DNA of 64,000 bases from Liolophura sinensis (Eukaryota > Mollusca > Polyplacophora > Chitonida > Chitonidae): the NCBI RefSeq assembly GCF_032854445.1, contig NC_088306.1:872501-936500 (forward strand). Reading direction: 5' to 3'. The notes under the pieces were generated by a model. The model was not told the origin of the DNA. It did no database searches and saw only the letters and a list, made by a program, of their open reading frames with translations. Position 1 is the first letter of the stretch; every line of letters begins with the position of its first letter. The position numbers were made by a program, and so were the translations under genes. Below, piece by piece: positions 27,001 to 42,000 of this stretch.

Positions 27001-30000
27001 TTGGTGATAGCACGGAGGTATGGGGGAATACCATCAGGATTGTTGAGAATTACCAATGATGCACTGCAAAAAGAGCTGGCTTACGTGCAAACATTGAAAA
27101 TTATCTGTTGATAGCTTTGGAGAGAAGGGAGAGTTTGTTCATTTCTCGGTTTGAGTGACAGGTGGTCGACCTACGGGGTAGGTTTCCTGCAGCACATGTA
27201 TAGTAATACACAGTTTCCTCTAAAGTCTATATTAAATGCACAGGCTCACATTTCTCTTTCTGAAGTAGGGTGGTGTCATTTAAACATTTCTAACAACAAA
27301 ACTATTGATCTTAGCTCAAATCTGTTGTCACCCAACAGAAACTCAATGTCTTTGGCTACAATTTGGTGCAAGTTTAACATTTCTAGTTACCATAGTTCTT
27401 GAGTTACAGGCCAATGAAATTATGTAACTGAAAAAAGTTTTTTGACCAAAAAAGTGCTAAAGCAGATTCGGAATCAGAGTTGCCAAATACACCGGAATAC
27501 AAACAAACATGATCAAATTTAGACACTTTTTATGACATCATAACTTCGACCATGGCTAGCTTCCAAACCTCTCGATGAATGTCCAAGATTTTCCAAACTT
27601 GTTTTAACTGGGATTACTCTACAAGTACATCAAATATCATAAGAATCTGTTTGTTGGTTCTTCAGAAGAAGATTTTTAAAGGTATTGATCAAAATCCAAG
27701 ATGGCCACCGTGTCACGTGACCAAAGTTAACCAAAAACAGTCAAAATTTGCCTCAAAACCATGTTCCTAAAATCAGCAAATTTCAACAAAATCCAATGAA
27801 AACTTTTCCTTTTACAGTTCTTAAAGTTTTCAAAAAGCCTTTAAGAAAACCAAGGAAAAATAATAAAAATGACAACTATTTCAATAAGTGTCACAGTACA
27901 GAGTGCTTGGCCACCTAATTACAGCAGAAGTGCAACAGCAGAAATGTAACTACCAAAGTGTGCATATAAGAGACGTGTGATAACAAAACTGTAATTATAG
28001 TAAAGTGTAACACCAGAAGTTCCATGATAAGTTGTAATCACAGCAGTGTGCATGTAATCTAAGAAGTGTGATAAAACTGTAACTATAATGAAGTGTGACA
28101 ACAGAAGTGCCATGGTAAGTTGTAATCACATTAGTGTGCATGTAATAAAGTTTGATAAAACTAACTATAGTGAAGTGTGACAACAGCAGATGTAATCACG
28201 ATAGTGTGCATGTAATAAGATAATATAATAATGTAATGTGATAATATATGTTCAACCATAGTAAAGCGTGAAAACAGAAGTGCAATAACAGAATTGTAGT
28301 AACACAAATATGACAACAAGAGTAAAACATGTAACCACTGAAACATGATACTTTCAAGAGAGAGAGACACACCTGTTTGAATCTAGCTAGCCATAGCATA
28401 AATTCAATATCCATGAGTAAACAGCAATCTTATCAAATAATACATGTAGATGAACAAACATCTGTCTACATTTGTTTACATCTGTCTACATTTGTTTACA
28501 TTTACCTACATTTGTTTACATTTGCAAGCTTCCTCAAAACTCATTGAAAGAGCCGAAGGAAAACAAATCAAAATGGTTTGTATTCATTGCATTGTTTTGA
28601 TGTTGCAATTAGCAATTAAGAAACCCAAAATTACATTTTTTATCCCCCCTTGTACCAGATATCCCTTGAGGCAGGCAATTTGTTGCAGACAAAAACGATG
28701 ATCTTTCCAATTTAAACCTGAGTCTTAGAAAGTCACAATTTAGTTCCACCACACTCTAGGAAAGCTTGTAAATTAGGTTTCAGAGCTGGATTTTTTTTGG
28801 AGGTACACAGAATAAATTCCATTGTCATTTGAAACAAAAGATCTGACTAGTTACAGATCACGAGCTTTGTCTTTTTTTGCCAATTAACTGTAAGGAACTT
28901 TCGCTCGGTTTTTCAATTATTTTTCTTCCACTGAATGATTAATGACAACTTCTATCGGTAGTAAACTTTGAATATGATAAGGAAGGTTTATTTTGAATAT
29001 CATATTGGTGGGTATAAATTCAAGATATGTCAGAGTGGATATTAAGGTTTCTCTATAACTTCTGTATGTAAATGTACCACAACCTTACTTTAACTCTTGC
29101 TTCCAACCTACAACAAACCGCTTCTCTACATAGCACTGCTCTTGCCATAGCTCAGGTATCCCTTCCATGACATTTTTGCACATCCTTATCTTCGTTACAT
29201 GTCCTTACCTTACAACCACAACAATACACACAAACTCCATGTGCAATATATTCCTATACCTTCTACTAACTTTTATACTTCTTTATACACAGACTGTAGC
29301 AAGCGCAGGCTTTAAAATATAGTACAACATCTCCCTACATTGATTTTAGCACACCCCCACCATAACTTCCTGCATAGTGTATCCCTAAATATACCATATA
29401 CCTTATAACAACATATCCCCACCTTAACTTCCTGCATAGTGTATCCCTAAATATACTATATACCTTATAACAACATATCCCCACCTTAACTTCCTGCATA
29501 GTGTATCCCTAAATATACTATATATCTCATCTCAATATATCCCCACCTTAACTTCCTGCATAGGGTATCACTAAATATACTATATACCTTATAACAACAT
29601 ATCCCCACCTTAACTTCCTGCATAGTGTATCCCTAAATATACCATATACCTTATAACAACATATCTCCACCTTTACTTCTTGTACAGTATATCCATAAAT
29701 ATACTATATACCTTATAACAACATATCCCTACCTTAACTTATTATACAGTATATCCCTAAATATACAGTATACCTTATAACAACATATCTCCACCTTTAC
29801 TTCTTGTACAGTATATCCATAAATATACTATATACCTTATAACAACATATCCCTACCTTAACTTATTATACAGTATATCCCTAAATATACAGTATACCTT
29901 ATAACATATCCCTACCTTAACTTATTGTACAGTGTATTGCTAAATATACCGTATACCTCATCCCAACATATCCCCACCTTAACTTCTTGTACAGTGGATC

Positions 30001-33000
30001 CCTAAATATGCCATACACCTTATAACAACATATCCCTACCTTAACTTATTGTAGTGTATAGCCAAACATACCATATACCTCATCCCAACATTATCCCCAC
30101 CTTAACTTCTTGTACAGTGGATCCCTAAATATACTATATACCTTATAACAACAAACCCCTACTGTAACTTCTTGAGCAGTGTATCCCTAAATATACCATA
30201 CAGCTTATCCCAACACACCCCTACCTTAACTTCTTGTATAGTGTATAACTAAATATACCATATAACTCATCCCAACATATCCCCACCTTAACTTCTTGCT
30301 TAGTGTATCCCTAAATATACTGTACACCTTATAACAGCACATCCCTACCTTAACTTTTTGTATAGTGTATCCCTAAATATACTGTACACCTTATAACAGC
30401 ACATCCCTACCTAAACCACAGCAGGTACATCCCACACAGCCTCAATGCTGGGTCTGGGTCTGTCCACTGAGTACATAAAGGAAGCATGGGTCCGAACACC
30501 AGGCTACATACAATCTCAGGCTGGAATTGGTGTACATAAGTGAGTGGGGAAGAGTGTTAGCTAGTCACTGGTTTGTCTCTTGCCAGATACCATGCAGATG
30601 GGTTAGTCCATCCCAGGAGGAAAGATGCAGACATCATTATAAACTTCACCCCTCTCCATTCCTGGTTTTCCACCCCCACCACCAGAGGTCTAAAGCTGGG
30701 ATGTGGTCTGGGTCATGACAGGGTAGTGTGTGTGTGTGTGTGAGGGGCTGGGAGGGGGGCAGGGAGAGAAACAAGCACCTTGCAGAGAAGCCCTTAAGTG
30801 GCCATAAACCACATATACTTCAGACTTTCAGTACCAGTACCATCCACAATAGAATAATGTGGGGTTAAGGGTAGAACAGGGCGAGGTTAAGGGTAGAAAA
30901 GTGTATGGTTAGGGGTAGAATACGGTAGGGTTAGGGAAGACCAGTGTGAGGCCATTGTACATGTTGCTGGAAAGGTGAGTCCAGGCTTGATTTGTACTTA
31001 AAATTAATAACACCAGGCACGTTGGTGTGAACCTTGTACTTACAAAATGCACAACACTGTCAGTAAATACTTCCTGGCTTCCTAGGGCACCATTATGAGT
31101 ATGATATACTGTAGGGATGGGGCAGACAGAACCTCAGTTTTAGTAAGCTCAATTGAGGATCAGCTAGGGTATCAATTTCACAAAGGAATTATATACTTAG
31201 GTCAAAACTGGAAATCTCAAAATAATGAACAAAAGTTAATTTATTTCCACATTTCTATATCATAGTTAAAATAGCACTCCAACATTATGTGTTCAAATCA
31301 GATTTTAAATTTTAACTGAAATCAGAACTGGCTTTTTGGAATTTGTAGTAGGCATCTCACTGTTACACCTTCATGCCTCTGCATCATCCAAAGGTGAAAT
31401 CACAGGGTGGCGCAGAAATGTTGGGGGTCGTGGGAGGGGGGTGGCGGTGTAGACATCTGAACCATAAATGACCTGAATTTTGACCATGGCTAAGTTCCAC
31501 ATTTTGCCATATTCTACTTGTTCTGAGAGTTTTGTTGATCTTAGAAAGCTCATCTGCACTATGTGTGGAAAATAGAACAATTTGTGTGAAAGTAGAACAA
31601 ATTCCTACTGAAAAAATTTAGGCTTCAACACTAATACAGCATGACACTTATTTACTTCTTTGAACAAACTTTTCTGGGCAAAATTTTAGATCACTTACCA
31701 AAGATTTAATTTGTCAACCACAGCATCAGGGATAATGTCCCTGAACCAAAGAGAGATTTGTGTAGGTATAAAACTCACAACAGGAACAGACAAGCAATTC
31801 AGTGTGGCACAAAGCCTGGATTAAGTCAACAATGGCTGTGGCCATGCACACTGACCAGAAGGAGAGGACAACACACTCCAGTGTAGGCAGCCAGGCAGCC
31901 AGACAGGGTCAATTTCCTTCCCTTTGTCCACAGAAATGTCAACATTCCAGGGCTGTCACCTGCAATGTGTTTCTGGAATTGTCCAGTTGGATTACCACTA
32001 ATGGTTTCTCCTGTTACCAGAACAGAAGTCTCAATTACATCTGCTCTAGCTATGTCTGAGCAGTACAATAGTGAATACAAATCTGATTATTATTAACACT
32101 GTCTAGACACCTCTTTGCTGTGTGTGTGGTGTGCTAGTGGTTTGTGTGTGGTGTGCTAGTGGTTTGTGTGCGGTTTGCCAGTGGTCTGTGTGTTGTACTC
32201 GTGGTTTGTGTTTGGAGTGCTAGTGGTTTGTGTGTAGTGTGATAGTGGTTTGTGTGTGGTGTGCCAGTGGTTTGTGTGTGGGGTGCCAGTTGTTTTGTGT
32301 GCGGTGTGCTTGTGGTTTGTGTGCCAGTGGTTTGTGTGTGGTGTGCTAGTGGTCTGTGTGTGGTGTGCCTGTCTAAGTGTGTTGTGGTGTGATGTGTGCT
32401 AAAACCTGCTAATGGTGGGCAAGTAGCCTTCCAGTGGTGTACCAGGAGCCTGCTAGTGGTGTGCAGGGGGGCAGCTAATGGTGTGCTGGGAGCCTGCTAG
32501 GAGTGTGCTGGGAGCCTGTTGGTGGTGTGCTAGTGGCCTTCCAGTGGTGTACCAGGGCCCTTCTAGTTGTATGCCAGGAGTCTGTCAGCAGTGTGCTGGG
32601 AGCCTGCTAGTGGTGTGCTGGGAGCCTGCCAGTGGTGTACTTGGAGCATGCTAGCAGAGTGCTGGGAGCCTGTTAGTGCTAGGAGCCTGTTAGTAGTGTG
32701 CTAAGAGCCCATCACTGAGATACATTAGCCTGGTCAATAACTGTGGCCTAGCTGCATGTTTTCATTATCTTACACAGAAGCTAGAAAGGCTTGGTGAATT
32801 TTTTATAATTATTAAAGAAAGCCAAAAATTCATGGGGTCTATCATCTCCTGATAGTCACTGGGTAAAACGCCAGTATTTAAATAAAATAGCACGGCAAGA
32901 TAAATGTTATTCTGATTGATTGTTAACACTCAAGGATTTGACACTTACAACAAATCGGTCAGGTTTATGGATAGAGGAAAAACCAGAGCGCCCCGAGTGA

Positions 33001-36000
33001 TTCAACAACCGCCACAAGCAATAAATAATTCATCTCTATGAAAAAGCGCACCAGAATGAGCTCCAGTATTACTGAGTGGAAATAGACAACAGTTATTTTT
33101 AGCATTTGAGAGGAAGCTGTGGCATATTCGAAGCCGAAAAGAATTAACGCTGCCTTTGTAACAGTTATCATTTTCGCCATTTGTAACAATACCAGTGACT
33201 CATCACAAATGTCAAAGGGTATCTGTTAAGCGGGAATAAAAACGTCTGCTAATGCTCTGATATTGACTGCTCAGCATACCAACGGTTGGCTGAAATTCCA
33301 GAATATACTAGCAGTGTGTTGGAGCAGCATAGAAAAACTTGAAACTGAAACCATACAAAAAGCACATAGAAACAAGGTGCTCAAACAGCCTTAATGGCTA
33401 ACTTACCATACTGTGCCCCTACTGATTTGACCGGTGAAAGCGTATAGCCGAACTCTCACCACGCTGCAAACATCCGAACACGCTGATGACAGCCGGCTTT
33501 ATAAAATCCCTGGTACCATGGGGATCACGTCTCAGTATTTGGCACAGATCCTGACTGCATTCCAAAAGCCAATGATCGAATCGAAGAAATGAGGTTTAGT
33601 CCAGTGCAAAGAAACAAGTCACCCGAGTGGGGTTGTGGCAAAATATTGAAATCGCATGTCCTCGCTCAGAATCAAAAAAATGACTTCACATGTGTTTTTA
33701 TAGCGGTGCATGTAGCGAGCGTAGCTTTATGACACCAGGTCTACGAGCTCCTTCGGCCACCGGGGACCATCGGGCAGGATTGCGTCGCATGGGCCTTAAC
33801 GGGAGCTAGATAGCATATCAATATCATTAACAGCCTAGTGTCCTCATCATCATCATCGTCACTGGCCAAGCCGTCTTCACTGCTGATGCTGCATCAGCTG
33901 GTTAGTCTTGCTGGTGTAACTCGGCCAGACACAACTCTTGATTCCCTGGTAAATTCTCAGGCAGATTCTCGGGCAAATTCTTTGGCATGTCTCAGGGAGG
34001 TGATATGAATGTGCTACAGACTGCCAGTATGGATCAACTCTCAAGGCTATTAACAGAGCTGCATCTGTGGAGTGTAGCCCAGAATACGGGATCAGTCACT
34101 AACCTGGGAATCCACACAGATGTTGCTATGTACAACACACCATGGTACATACATGTAAATAGTCTGCTAGCACCTGGCTCCTATAAATAGGCCTAAACTT
34201 CAACAACAAAAACACAATGCCCTAAAAACATGCAACAAAATCTACTGTAAAAATTACCTCTGTTTTTTCCCCTGTGTTATACATTAATTAGCATTTCTCA
34301 CTTTAGTTTTCTTTTACTAGTTTTTGTAAGCCACAGTATGAAAGAGCTATCTTGTCCGACATAGTGATATTCCGCAAGTTCCCATACATGTACATGTACC
34401 TCCAGGGCATAAACTATGGTAAACTGTCAGCATTAATTAGAACTTTTGCGACAACGGTTAACTGATAGTTGAGGCTGACACTTAAAACATGGCTGTTTGC
34501 TGGCATCAGTTATAAACAAGATAAAGCTTGTCATAGCTAATTACCTCAGAGATAACAGGTCCTCTGATAAAAGCCCCTATTACTATGGTAACCCGGCATA
34601 GTTTTGACATAATAGCCAGGACTGTCTGACTGCTTGCCAAACAACAAAAACATCAGGGTATAGTTTGAAGAGAAAGCTGCCTAAAAGCACTCCAATTCAC
34701 AGCCTCATATTACAATGTGAGCTTGAGTTCAGTTTGATTTACCAACCATCTGTTCACTACATGTACCTTCGAATTAAACATTAAACAACTTCCCTGAAAC
34801 TATCTTAATAATATCTAAACTCATTCAAAATGATCAGCATGCATTTATTCCAGCAGTTGAGTAAATTTTGACTCAAGATTTCATCAGACATAATCCAAGC
34901 CTTCAGCTGGACTTAAGCTACTCCCTTTTTTTGCCTAACACATTTCCCTAGATAATGCATCTTTATACACAGTGCAAACCTACCAGTTACGAAAAATGTA
35001 ATGTAATTTACTGATTTATTTGATTCGTGTAACACAACATTCCGAAGGTTGTTTCACTTTTAGGGTAGCAAGTCGAGCACATTGACAGAGGGAATATGAA
35101 TGCCTGTGAAAACCAAAGGTGACTTTCACAAGACTTTAAGTCGTATTCTTGGCAACTTTTTTTCTGCACAATGCAAAGGTTGTCCAGGTGATAGCACCAT
35201 ATGATGATAAGATTAAGGAGGAAAGTTAAACTGATTAATAAAATTTTGTGAAAGTGGACCTATCATTTTTCTCCGATGCCTGACAAAAATGCAATGCGAC
35301 AGTGGAAGAGTGATTGTTGGATTTGAACCTGTGACCTCACTGGGTCAGTGACAGATCAGCTACTTGTACAGTGAAGAAGTCCAGAACAGCCATTCGACCT
35401 CCCTATATACAGATGGCAAAATCTGGCTGCTGAAAAAAAGTTTACAGCCTACAACAATGCGAGCACAAATGTGTACTTTTTTTAAAAAACTGCTGAGCTG
35501 TGTGATTACATGTGTGTACATGGAAGGGCACATCTGTGGCCTTAAGGCACTGACAAATGCCCAGCTTCTAATGTACGTATGTCATACTGGAGTTAAAAGT
35601 TACTGTAAATCTTCAGCCTTTTCAACCACTAAAACACTTTTTAAATAGAACTTATGCATGTACTGGCATGCCAGTACATGTGGGCACGCCAGTACATGTG
35701 GGCACGCCAGTACATGTGGGCACGCCAGTACATGTGGACACGCTAGTATATGTGGGCACGTCAGTACATGTGGGCACGCCAGTACAGGGTGGACACGCTA
35801 GTATATGTGGGCACGCCAGTACATGTGGGCACGCCAGTACAGGTGGATGACTGGTTTCTTTTGGTGAAATAGCTACTTTTCCATTCAGGTATGTTGTAAA
35901 TAAATGAACATTTGAGTGGCATTAAGAAACTCCTTCTGTGAACAAGATAATTATTCTTAATGCAGGACTGTATGATCTGAGAAGTAACGCTTTGTCAATC

Positions 36001-39000
36001 AAAATGATCATTTTGTTTTTACAAACTGACTAATGGCAGAAATCATTTAGTGCTGTGGGGATACCATGGCTGGGAGCATACACCCCTGCCCTTCCTCTGC
36101 TGTGTGAAGCAAGGGATACCAAGGCTGGGAGCATACACCCCTGCCCTTCCTCTGCTGTGTGAAGCAGGGGATACCAAGGCTGGGAGCATACACCCCTGCC
36201 CTTCCTCTGCTGTGTGAAGCAGGGGGATACCAAGGCTGGGAGCATACACCCCTGCCCTTCCTCTGCTGTGTGAAGCAGGGGATACCAAGGCTGGGAGCAT
36301 ACACCCCTGCCCTTCCTCTGCTGTGTGAAGCAGGGGATACCATGACTGGGAGCATACACCCCTGCCCTTCCCTCTGCTGTGTGAAGCAGGGGATGCCAAG
36401 GCTGGGAGCATACACCCCTGCCCTTCCTCTGCTGTGTGAAGCAGGGGATACCAAGGCTGGGAGCATACACCCCTGCCCTTCCTCTGCTGTGTGAAGCAGG
36501 GGATACCAAGGCTGGGAGCATACACCCCTGCCCTTCCTCTGCTGTGTGAAGCATTGCTGGCCTCATTTCAAACAATAAATGAACATGATCATACAGATGT
36601 AAGTGTCTAGTTGATAAAATACCCTCGAGGTGTGACCATACATGCTTTTTTTTCTACATAATTAAAATAATCATCTGCGCTAAAAATATAAGATTGTCAA
36701 ATTGTTCAAGTTCTAGGGTTCAATAACTGACTTGGAATTGCACCAGTTCCTCTGTCAAGTCTGGTTGACTTTGAGGATGCATGAACTGACTTGAAATTGC
36801 ACCAGTTCCTCTGTCAAGTCTGGTTAAGTTTGAAGATTCATTAACTGACTTGGAATTGCACCAGTTCCTCTATCAAGTTTGGTTGACTTTGAGGATTCAT
36901 TAACTGACTTGGAATTGCACCAGTTCCTCTATCAAGTTTGGTTAAGTTTGAGGATTCATTAACTGGCTTGAAATTGCACAAGTTCCTCAGTTAATAAACG
37001 TCCTAACTTTGTAATCAACCATAGCAGGTACGTGTTTATTACACGATGAAGGTTCACACTGACCTGAACAACCACAACTTGAGTGGAAAATCCCAAGACC
37101 TGTTGTCCACGGCAACCGTGCAAAATCCTGGAAATTCAATATGAGCCAAGGATCAAGCTTGGATTGCCGCAGCAAGCTCAAACGGCACGCAGCAAGCTCA
37201 AACGGCACGCGAGTTAAGTCCGGATTAGAGTCAGACTTAATTGCCTGTTTGCCTGTTGTTAATATACATGTTATGTATGTCGCCATGACATCTCTCAAAT
37301 GGACTCCTCCTTGCCTCCTCACCCCCAGCCATCGCTTATTTAGACAGAAATAAGCTTAGAGATTTTGTGAAACCATACAACCATAAACATGGAGGACTGG
37401 CAAGGGTTTACAGTCACATACAAACAGCCACATCACCAATACAAGACAGAATTACAACCATTTCATACCATGCAGTGATAGCCCTTGTACTCCATTTTTT
37501 GAAAATTTAATTTATTTTTAGTTCCTGAATAAAAATGCACTAAATGCAAAAAGTTAATTGTTATCTATACACTGAAAACTGCTCAATGTGAGGATGACCA
37601 TCTGAGCCCAATGTAGGATTGGAAAACCATTCCACATGGAGATACAGGTAACAAATAAGATCTGATTACCCGGGTGAAATTGGATGTGAACATTCCACAT
37701 GGAGATACAGGTAACCAATAAGATCTGATTACCCGGGTGAAATTGGACATGAAGATTCCACATGGAGATACAGGTAACCAATAAGATCTGATTACCCGGG
37801 TGAAATTGGACATGAACATTCCACATGGAGATACAGGTAACCAATAAGATCTGATTACCCGGGTGAAATTGGACATGAACATTCCACATGGAGATACAGG
37901 TAACAAATAAGATCTGATTACCCGGGTGAAATTGGACGTGAAGATTCCACATGGAGATACAGGTAACCAATAAGATCTGATTACCCGGGTGAAATTGGAC
38001 GTGAACATTCCACATGGAGATACAGGTAACAAATAAGATCTGATTACCCGGGTGAAATTGGACGTGAACATTCCACATGGAGATACAGGTAACCAATAAG
38101 ATCTGATTACCCGGGTGAAATTGGACGTGAAGATTCCACATGGAGATACAGGTAACAAATAAGATCTGATTACCCGGGTGAAATTGGACGTGAACATTCC
38201 ACATGGAGATACAGGTAACAAATAAGATCTGATTACCCAGGTGAAACTGGATGTGAACATTCCACATGGAGATACAGGTAACCAATAAGATCTGATTACC
38301 CGGGTGAAATTGGACATGAACATTCCACATGGAGATACAGGTAACCAATAAGATCTGATTACCTGGGTGAAATTGGACGTGAAGATTCCACATGGAGATA
38401 CAGGTAACCAATAAGATCTGATTACCCGGGTGAAATTGGACGTGAACATTCCACATGGAGATACAGGTAACAAATAAGATCTGATTACCCAGGTGAAACT
38501 GGATGTGAACATTCCACATGGAGATACAGGTAACCAATAAGATCTGATTACCCGGGTGAAATTGGACATGAACATTCCACATGGAGATACAGGTAACCAA
38601 TAAGATCTGATTACCTGGGTGAAATTGGACGTGAAGATTCCACATGGAGATACAGGTAACCAATAAGATCTGATTACCCGGGTGAAATTGGATGTGAACA
38701 TTCCACATGGAGATACAGGTAACCAATAAGATCTGATTACCCGGGTGAAATTGGACATGAACATTCCACATGGAGATACAGGTAACCAATAAGATCTGAT
38801 TACCCGGGTGAAATTGGACATGAACATTCCACATGGAGATACAGGTAACAAATAAGATCTGATTACCCAGGTGAAACTGGATGTGAACATTCCACATGGA
38901 GATACAGGTAACCAATAAGATCTGATTACCCGGGTGAAATTGGACGTGAAGATTCCACATGGAGATACAGGTAACAAATAAGATCTGATTACCCGGGTGA

Positions 39001-42000
39001 AATTGGACATGAACATTCCACATGGAGATACAGGTAACCAATAAGATCTGATTACCCGAGTGAAATTGGACGTGAAGATTCCACATGGAGATACAGGTAA
39101 CCAATAAGATCTGATTACCCGGGTGAAATTGGACATGAACATTCCACATGGAGATACAGGTAACAAATAAGATCTGATTACCCGGGTGAAATTGGACGTG
39201 AAGATTCCACATGGAGATACAGGTAACAAATAAGATCTGATTACCCAGGTGAAACTGGATGTGAACATTCCACATGGAGATACAGGTAACCAATAAGATC
39301 TGATTACCCGGGTGAAATTGGACGTGAACATTCCACATGGAGATACAGGTAACCAATAAGATCTGATTACCCGGGTGAAATTGGACGTGAACATTCCACA
39401 TGGAGATACAGGTAACAAATAAGATCTGATTACCCGGGTGAAATTGGACGTGAACATTCCACATGGAGATACAGGTAACAAATAAGATCTGATTACCCAG
39501 GTGAAACTGGATGTGAACATTCCACATGGAGATACAGGTAACCAATAAGATCTGATTACCCGGGTGAAATTGGACGTGAAGATTCCACATGGAGATACAG
39601 GTAACAAATAAGATCTGATTACCCGGGTGAAATTGGACATGAACATTCCACATGGAGATACAGGTAACCAATAAGATCTGATTACCCGAGTGAAATTGGA
39701 CGTGAAGATTCCACATGGAGATACAGGTAACCAATAAGATCTGATTACCCGGGTGAAATTGGACATGAACATTCCACATGGAGATACAGGTAACCAATAA
39801 GATCTGATTACCCGGGTGAAATTGGACGTGAACATTCCACATGGAGATACAGGTAACCAATAAGATCTGATTACCCGGGTGAAACTGGACATGAACATTC
39901 CACATGGAGATACAGGTAACAAATAAGATCTGATTACCCGGTGTGAAATTGGACGTGAAGATTCCACATGGAGATACAGGTAACCAATAAGATCTGATTA
40001 CCCGGGTGAAATTGGATGTGAACATTCCACATGGAGATACAGGTAACCAATAAGATCTGATTACCCGGGTGAAATGGACATGAACATTCCACATGGAGAT
40101 ACAGGTAACCAATAAGATCTGATTACCCGGGTGAAATTGGACATGAACATTCACATGGAGATACAGGCAACCAATAAGATCTGATTACCTGGGTGAAATT
40201 GGACATGAACATTCCACATGGAGATACAGGTAACCAATAAGATCTGATTACCCGGTGAAATTGGACGTGAACATTCCACATGGAGATACAGGTAACCAAT
40301 AAGATCTGATTACCCGGGTGAAATTGGACATGAACATATCCACATGGAGATACAGGTAACCATAAGATCTGATTACCCGGGTGAAATTGGACATGAACAT
40401 TCCACATGGAGATACAGGTAACCAATAAGATCTGATTACCCGGGTGAAATTGGGACATGAACATTCCACATGGAGATACAGGTAACCAATAAGATCTGAT
40501 TACCCGGGTGAAATTGGACGTGAAGATTCCACATGGGAGATACAGGTAACCAATAAGATCTGATTACCCGGGTTGAAATTGGACATGAACATTCCACATG
40601 GAGATACAGGTAACCAATAAGATCTGATTACCTGGGTTGAAATTGGACGTGAAGATTCCACATGGAGATACAGGTAACCAATAAGATCTGATTACCCGGG
40701 TGAAATTGGACATGAACATTCCACATGGAGATACAGGTAACAAATAAGATCTGATTACCCAGGTGAAACTGGATGTGAACATTCCACATGGAGATACAGG
40801 TAACAAATCAGATGATTACTGGGTGAAATTTGACAATGAACATTTTATTTCAAAAGCCCCACTATTAACAGGTCCCTGATAACGTAAAAAGGTAAACAAG
40901 AATGTTTTCAATTCTTGCAAAAATTGCTGACAACTGACTTCTCCTGTTACTGTATGAGATTGTGGATGTTTTCTGTGAGAAAATTATTCATTAGGTATTT
41001 TCACTGCACATCTTCACGACTGTCAAGTGTAATACTGTATGCAAAATGTACTTTTCTTATTTCTCTGCAAAAGTTTGAGATTTATAAAACCTCATAAACT
41101 CACTGGTGGTGATTCTATAGCGCTGGGCCACTCGGGGATTACATATATAGAGATACTTTACAATTCAATCAAACTGGTAATGACCAAGCATGATAATTCT
41201 GCTATATTACAACATGGCAACAGACAGTCCTTCCATATACAGAAGTACCTTACCCATTTAACAAACATAAACTATGCCATCTTACAACATGGAACAGACA
41301 GTCTTCCATAGAAACATGGCACAATACAGATGAACTGGGAGACATGTTCACATCCCTATAGCCTTCACAGAACCAAAGCATAGAACCTCTGTTGTTCAGA
41401 TCAGGTCTATAGGTATAGCTTCTGAAGTCCATGTTCTCTGGCCTGCTCCTAATTGATGAAATCCCCAATGACCTCTCTACCAAGCATTCAATCTAACAGT
41501 AGCCCAGGCCAAATTACCAGCTGAGGCTAGGTCCATTGGTAAACTAAGGGATGTCTCTCTGGGATGGTATAAGGCCATCTTTGTTACTGTGAAATGAGAA
41601 TCCACGAATGACATTTTTACAATGTACTACAGTGGAGATTATTTAGGGAAGCTACTCAAATTTTAGATCAGGCTGTTCTGAGCAAGTCTTTAATTTCACT
41701 ACAAGGGTCTGCAATACACCTCATTCAGCCCAGCCTTAACTATCGTAGTTTTCGTACTTTCACACAAACTTGGACAGCTTTCAAGCTTTGTTAATCCTCT
41801 GAATTAAGAAAAGTCTCACCTAATTTTAACATTTTAAAGTAACACAGATTCAAATGAACCCAACATTTTATTAGCTATACAATTCTTGCAAATTTCCAGC
41901 AAAGCAATTTACAAATACAGAGTGTTTTTATGGATTTCCGAATTTCCTTTGCTGTCCAAGATGCAACAACCATGCATACATGCTCTTAAAGCTGAAAGAA

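Larger units (their letters stand above)
25834..27429. other. Large CASK intron: unique segment
   Basis: Apart from the short repeat at 26.0 kb and the possible SINE at 26.46 kb, nothing is recognised. Confidence 0.5.
32716..35659. other. Large CASK intron: unique segment with CpG-richer patch
   Basis: 33400-33960 is locally richer in GC and CpG than its surroundings and holds the candidate alternative exon. There is a TCATCATCATCATCGTC tract at 33845. The rest is AT-rich with no gene recognised. Confidence 0.5.

Noticed and set aside
30860-30940. Interstitial telomere-like TTAGGG repeat
   Set aside because: The period is about 22 bp with GGGTTAGGG-like words only in part of each unit. It is not a hexamer run.
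36030-36575. 181-, 160- and 139-codon minus-strand frames
   Set aside because: All three frames are open across a 55-bp repeat without stops, and there is no gene-like flanking sequence.
37554-40154. 866-codon open frame as a protein-coding gene
   Set aside because: It is a 63-bp satellite with no stops in two overlapping frames, lies wholly in a CASK intron, has no splice or start context, and resembles no protein family.
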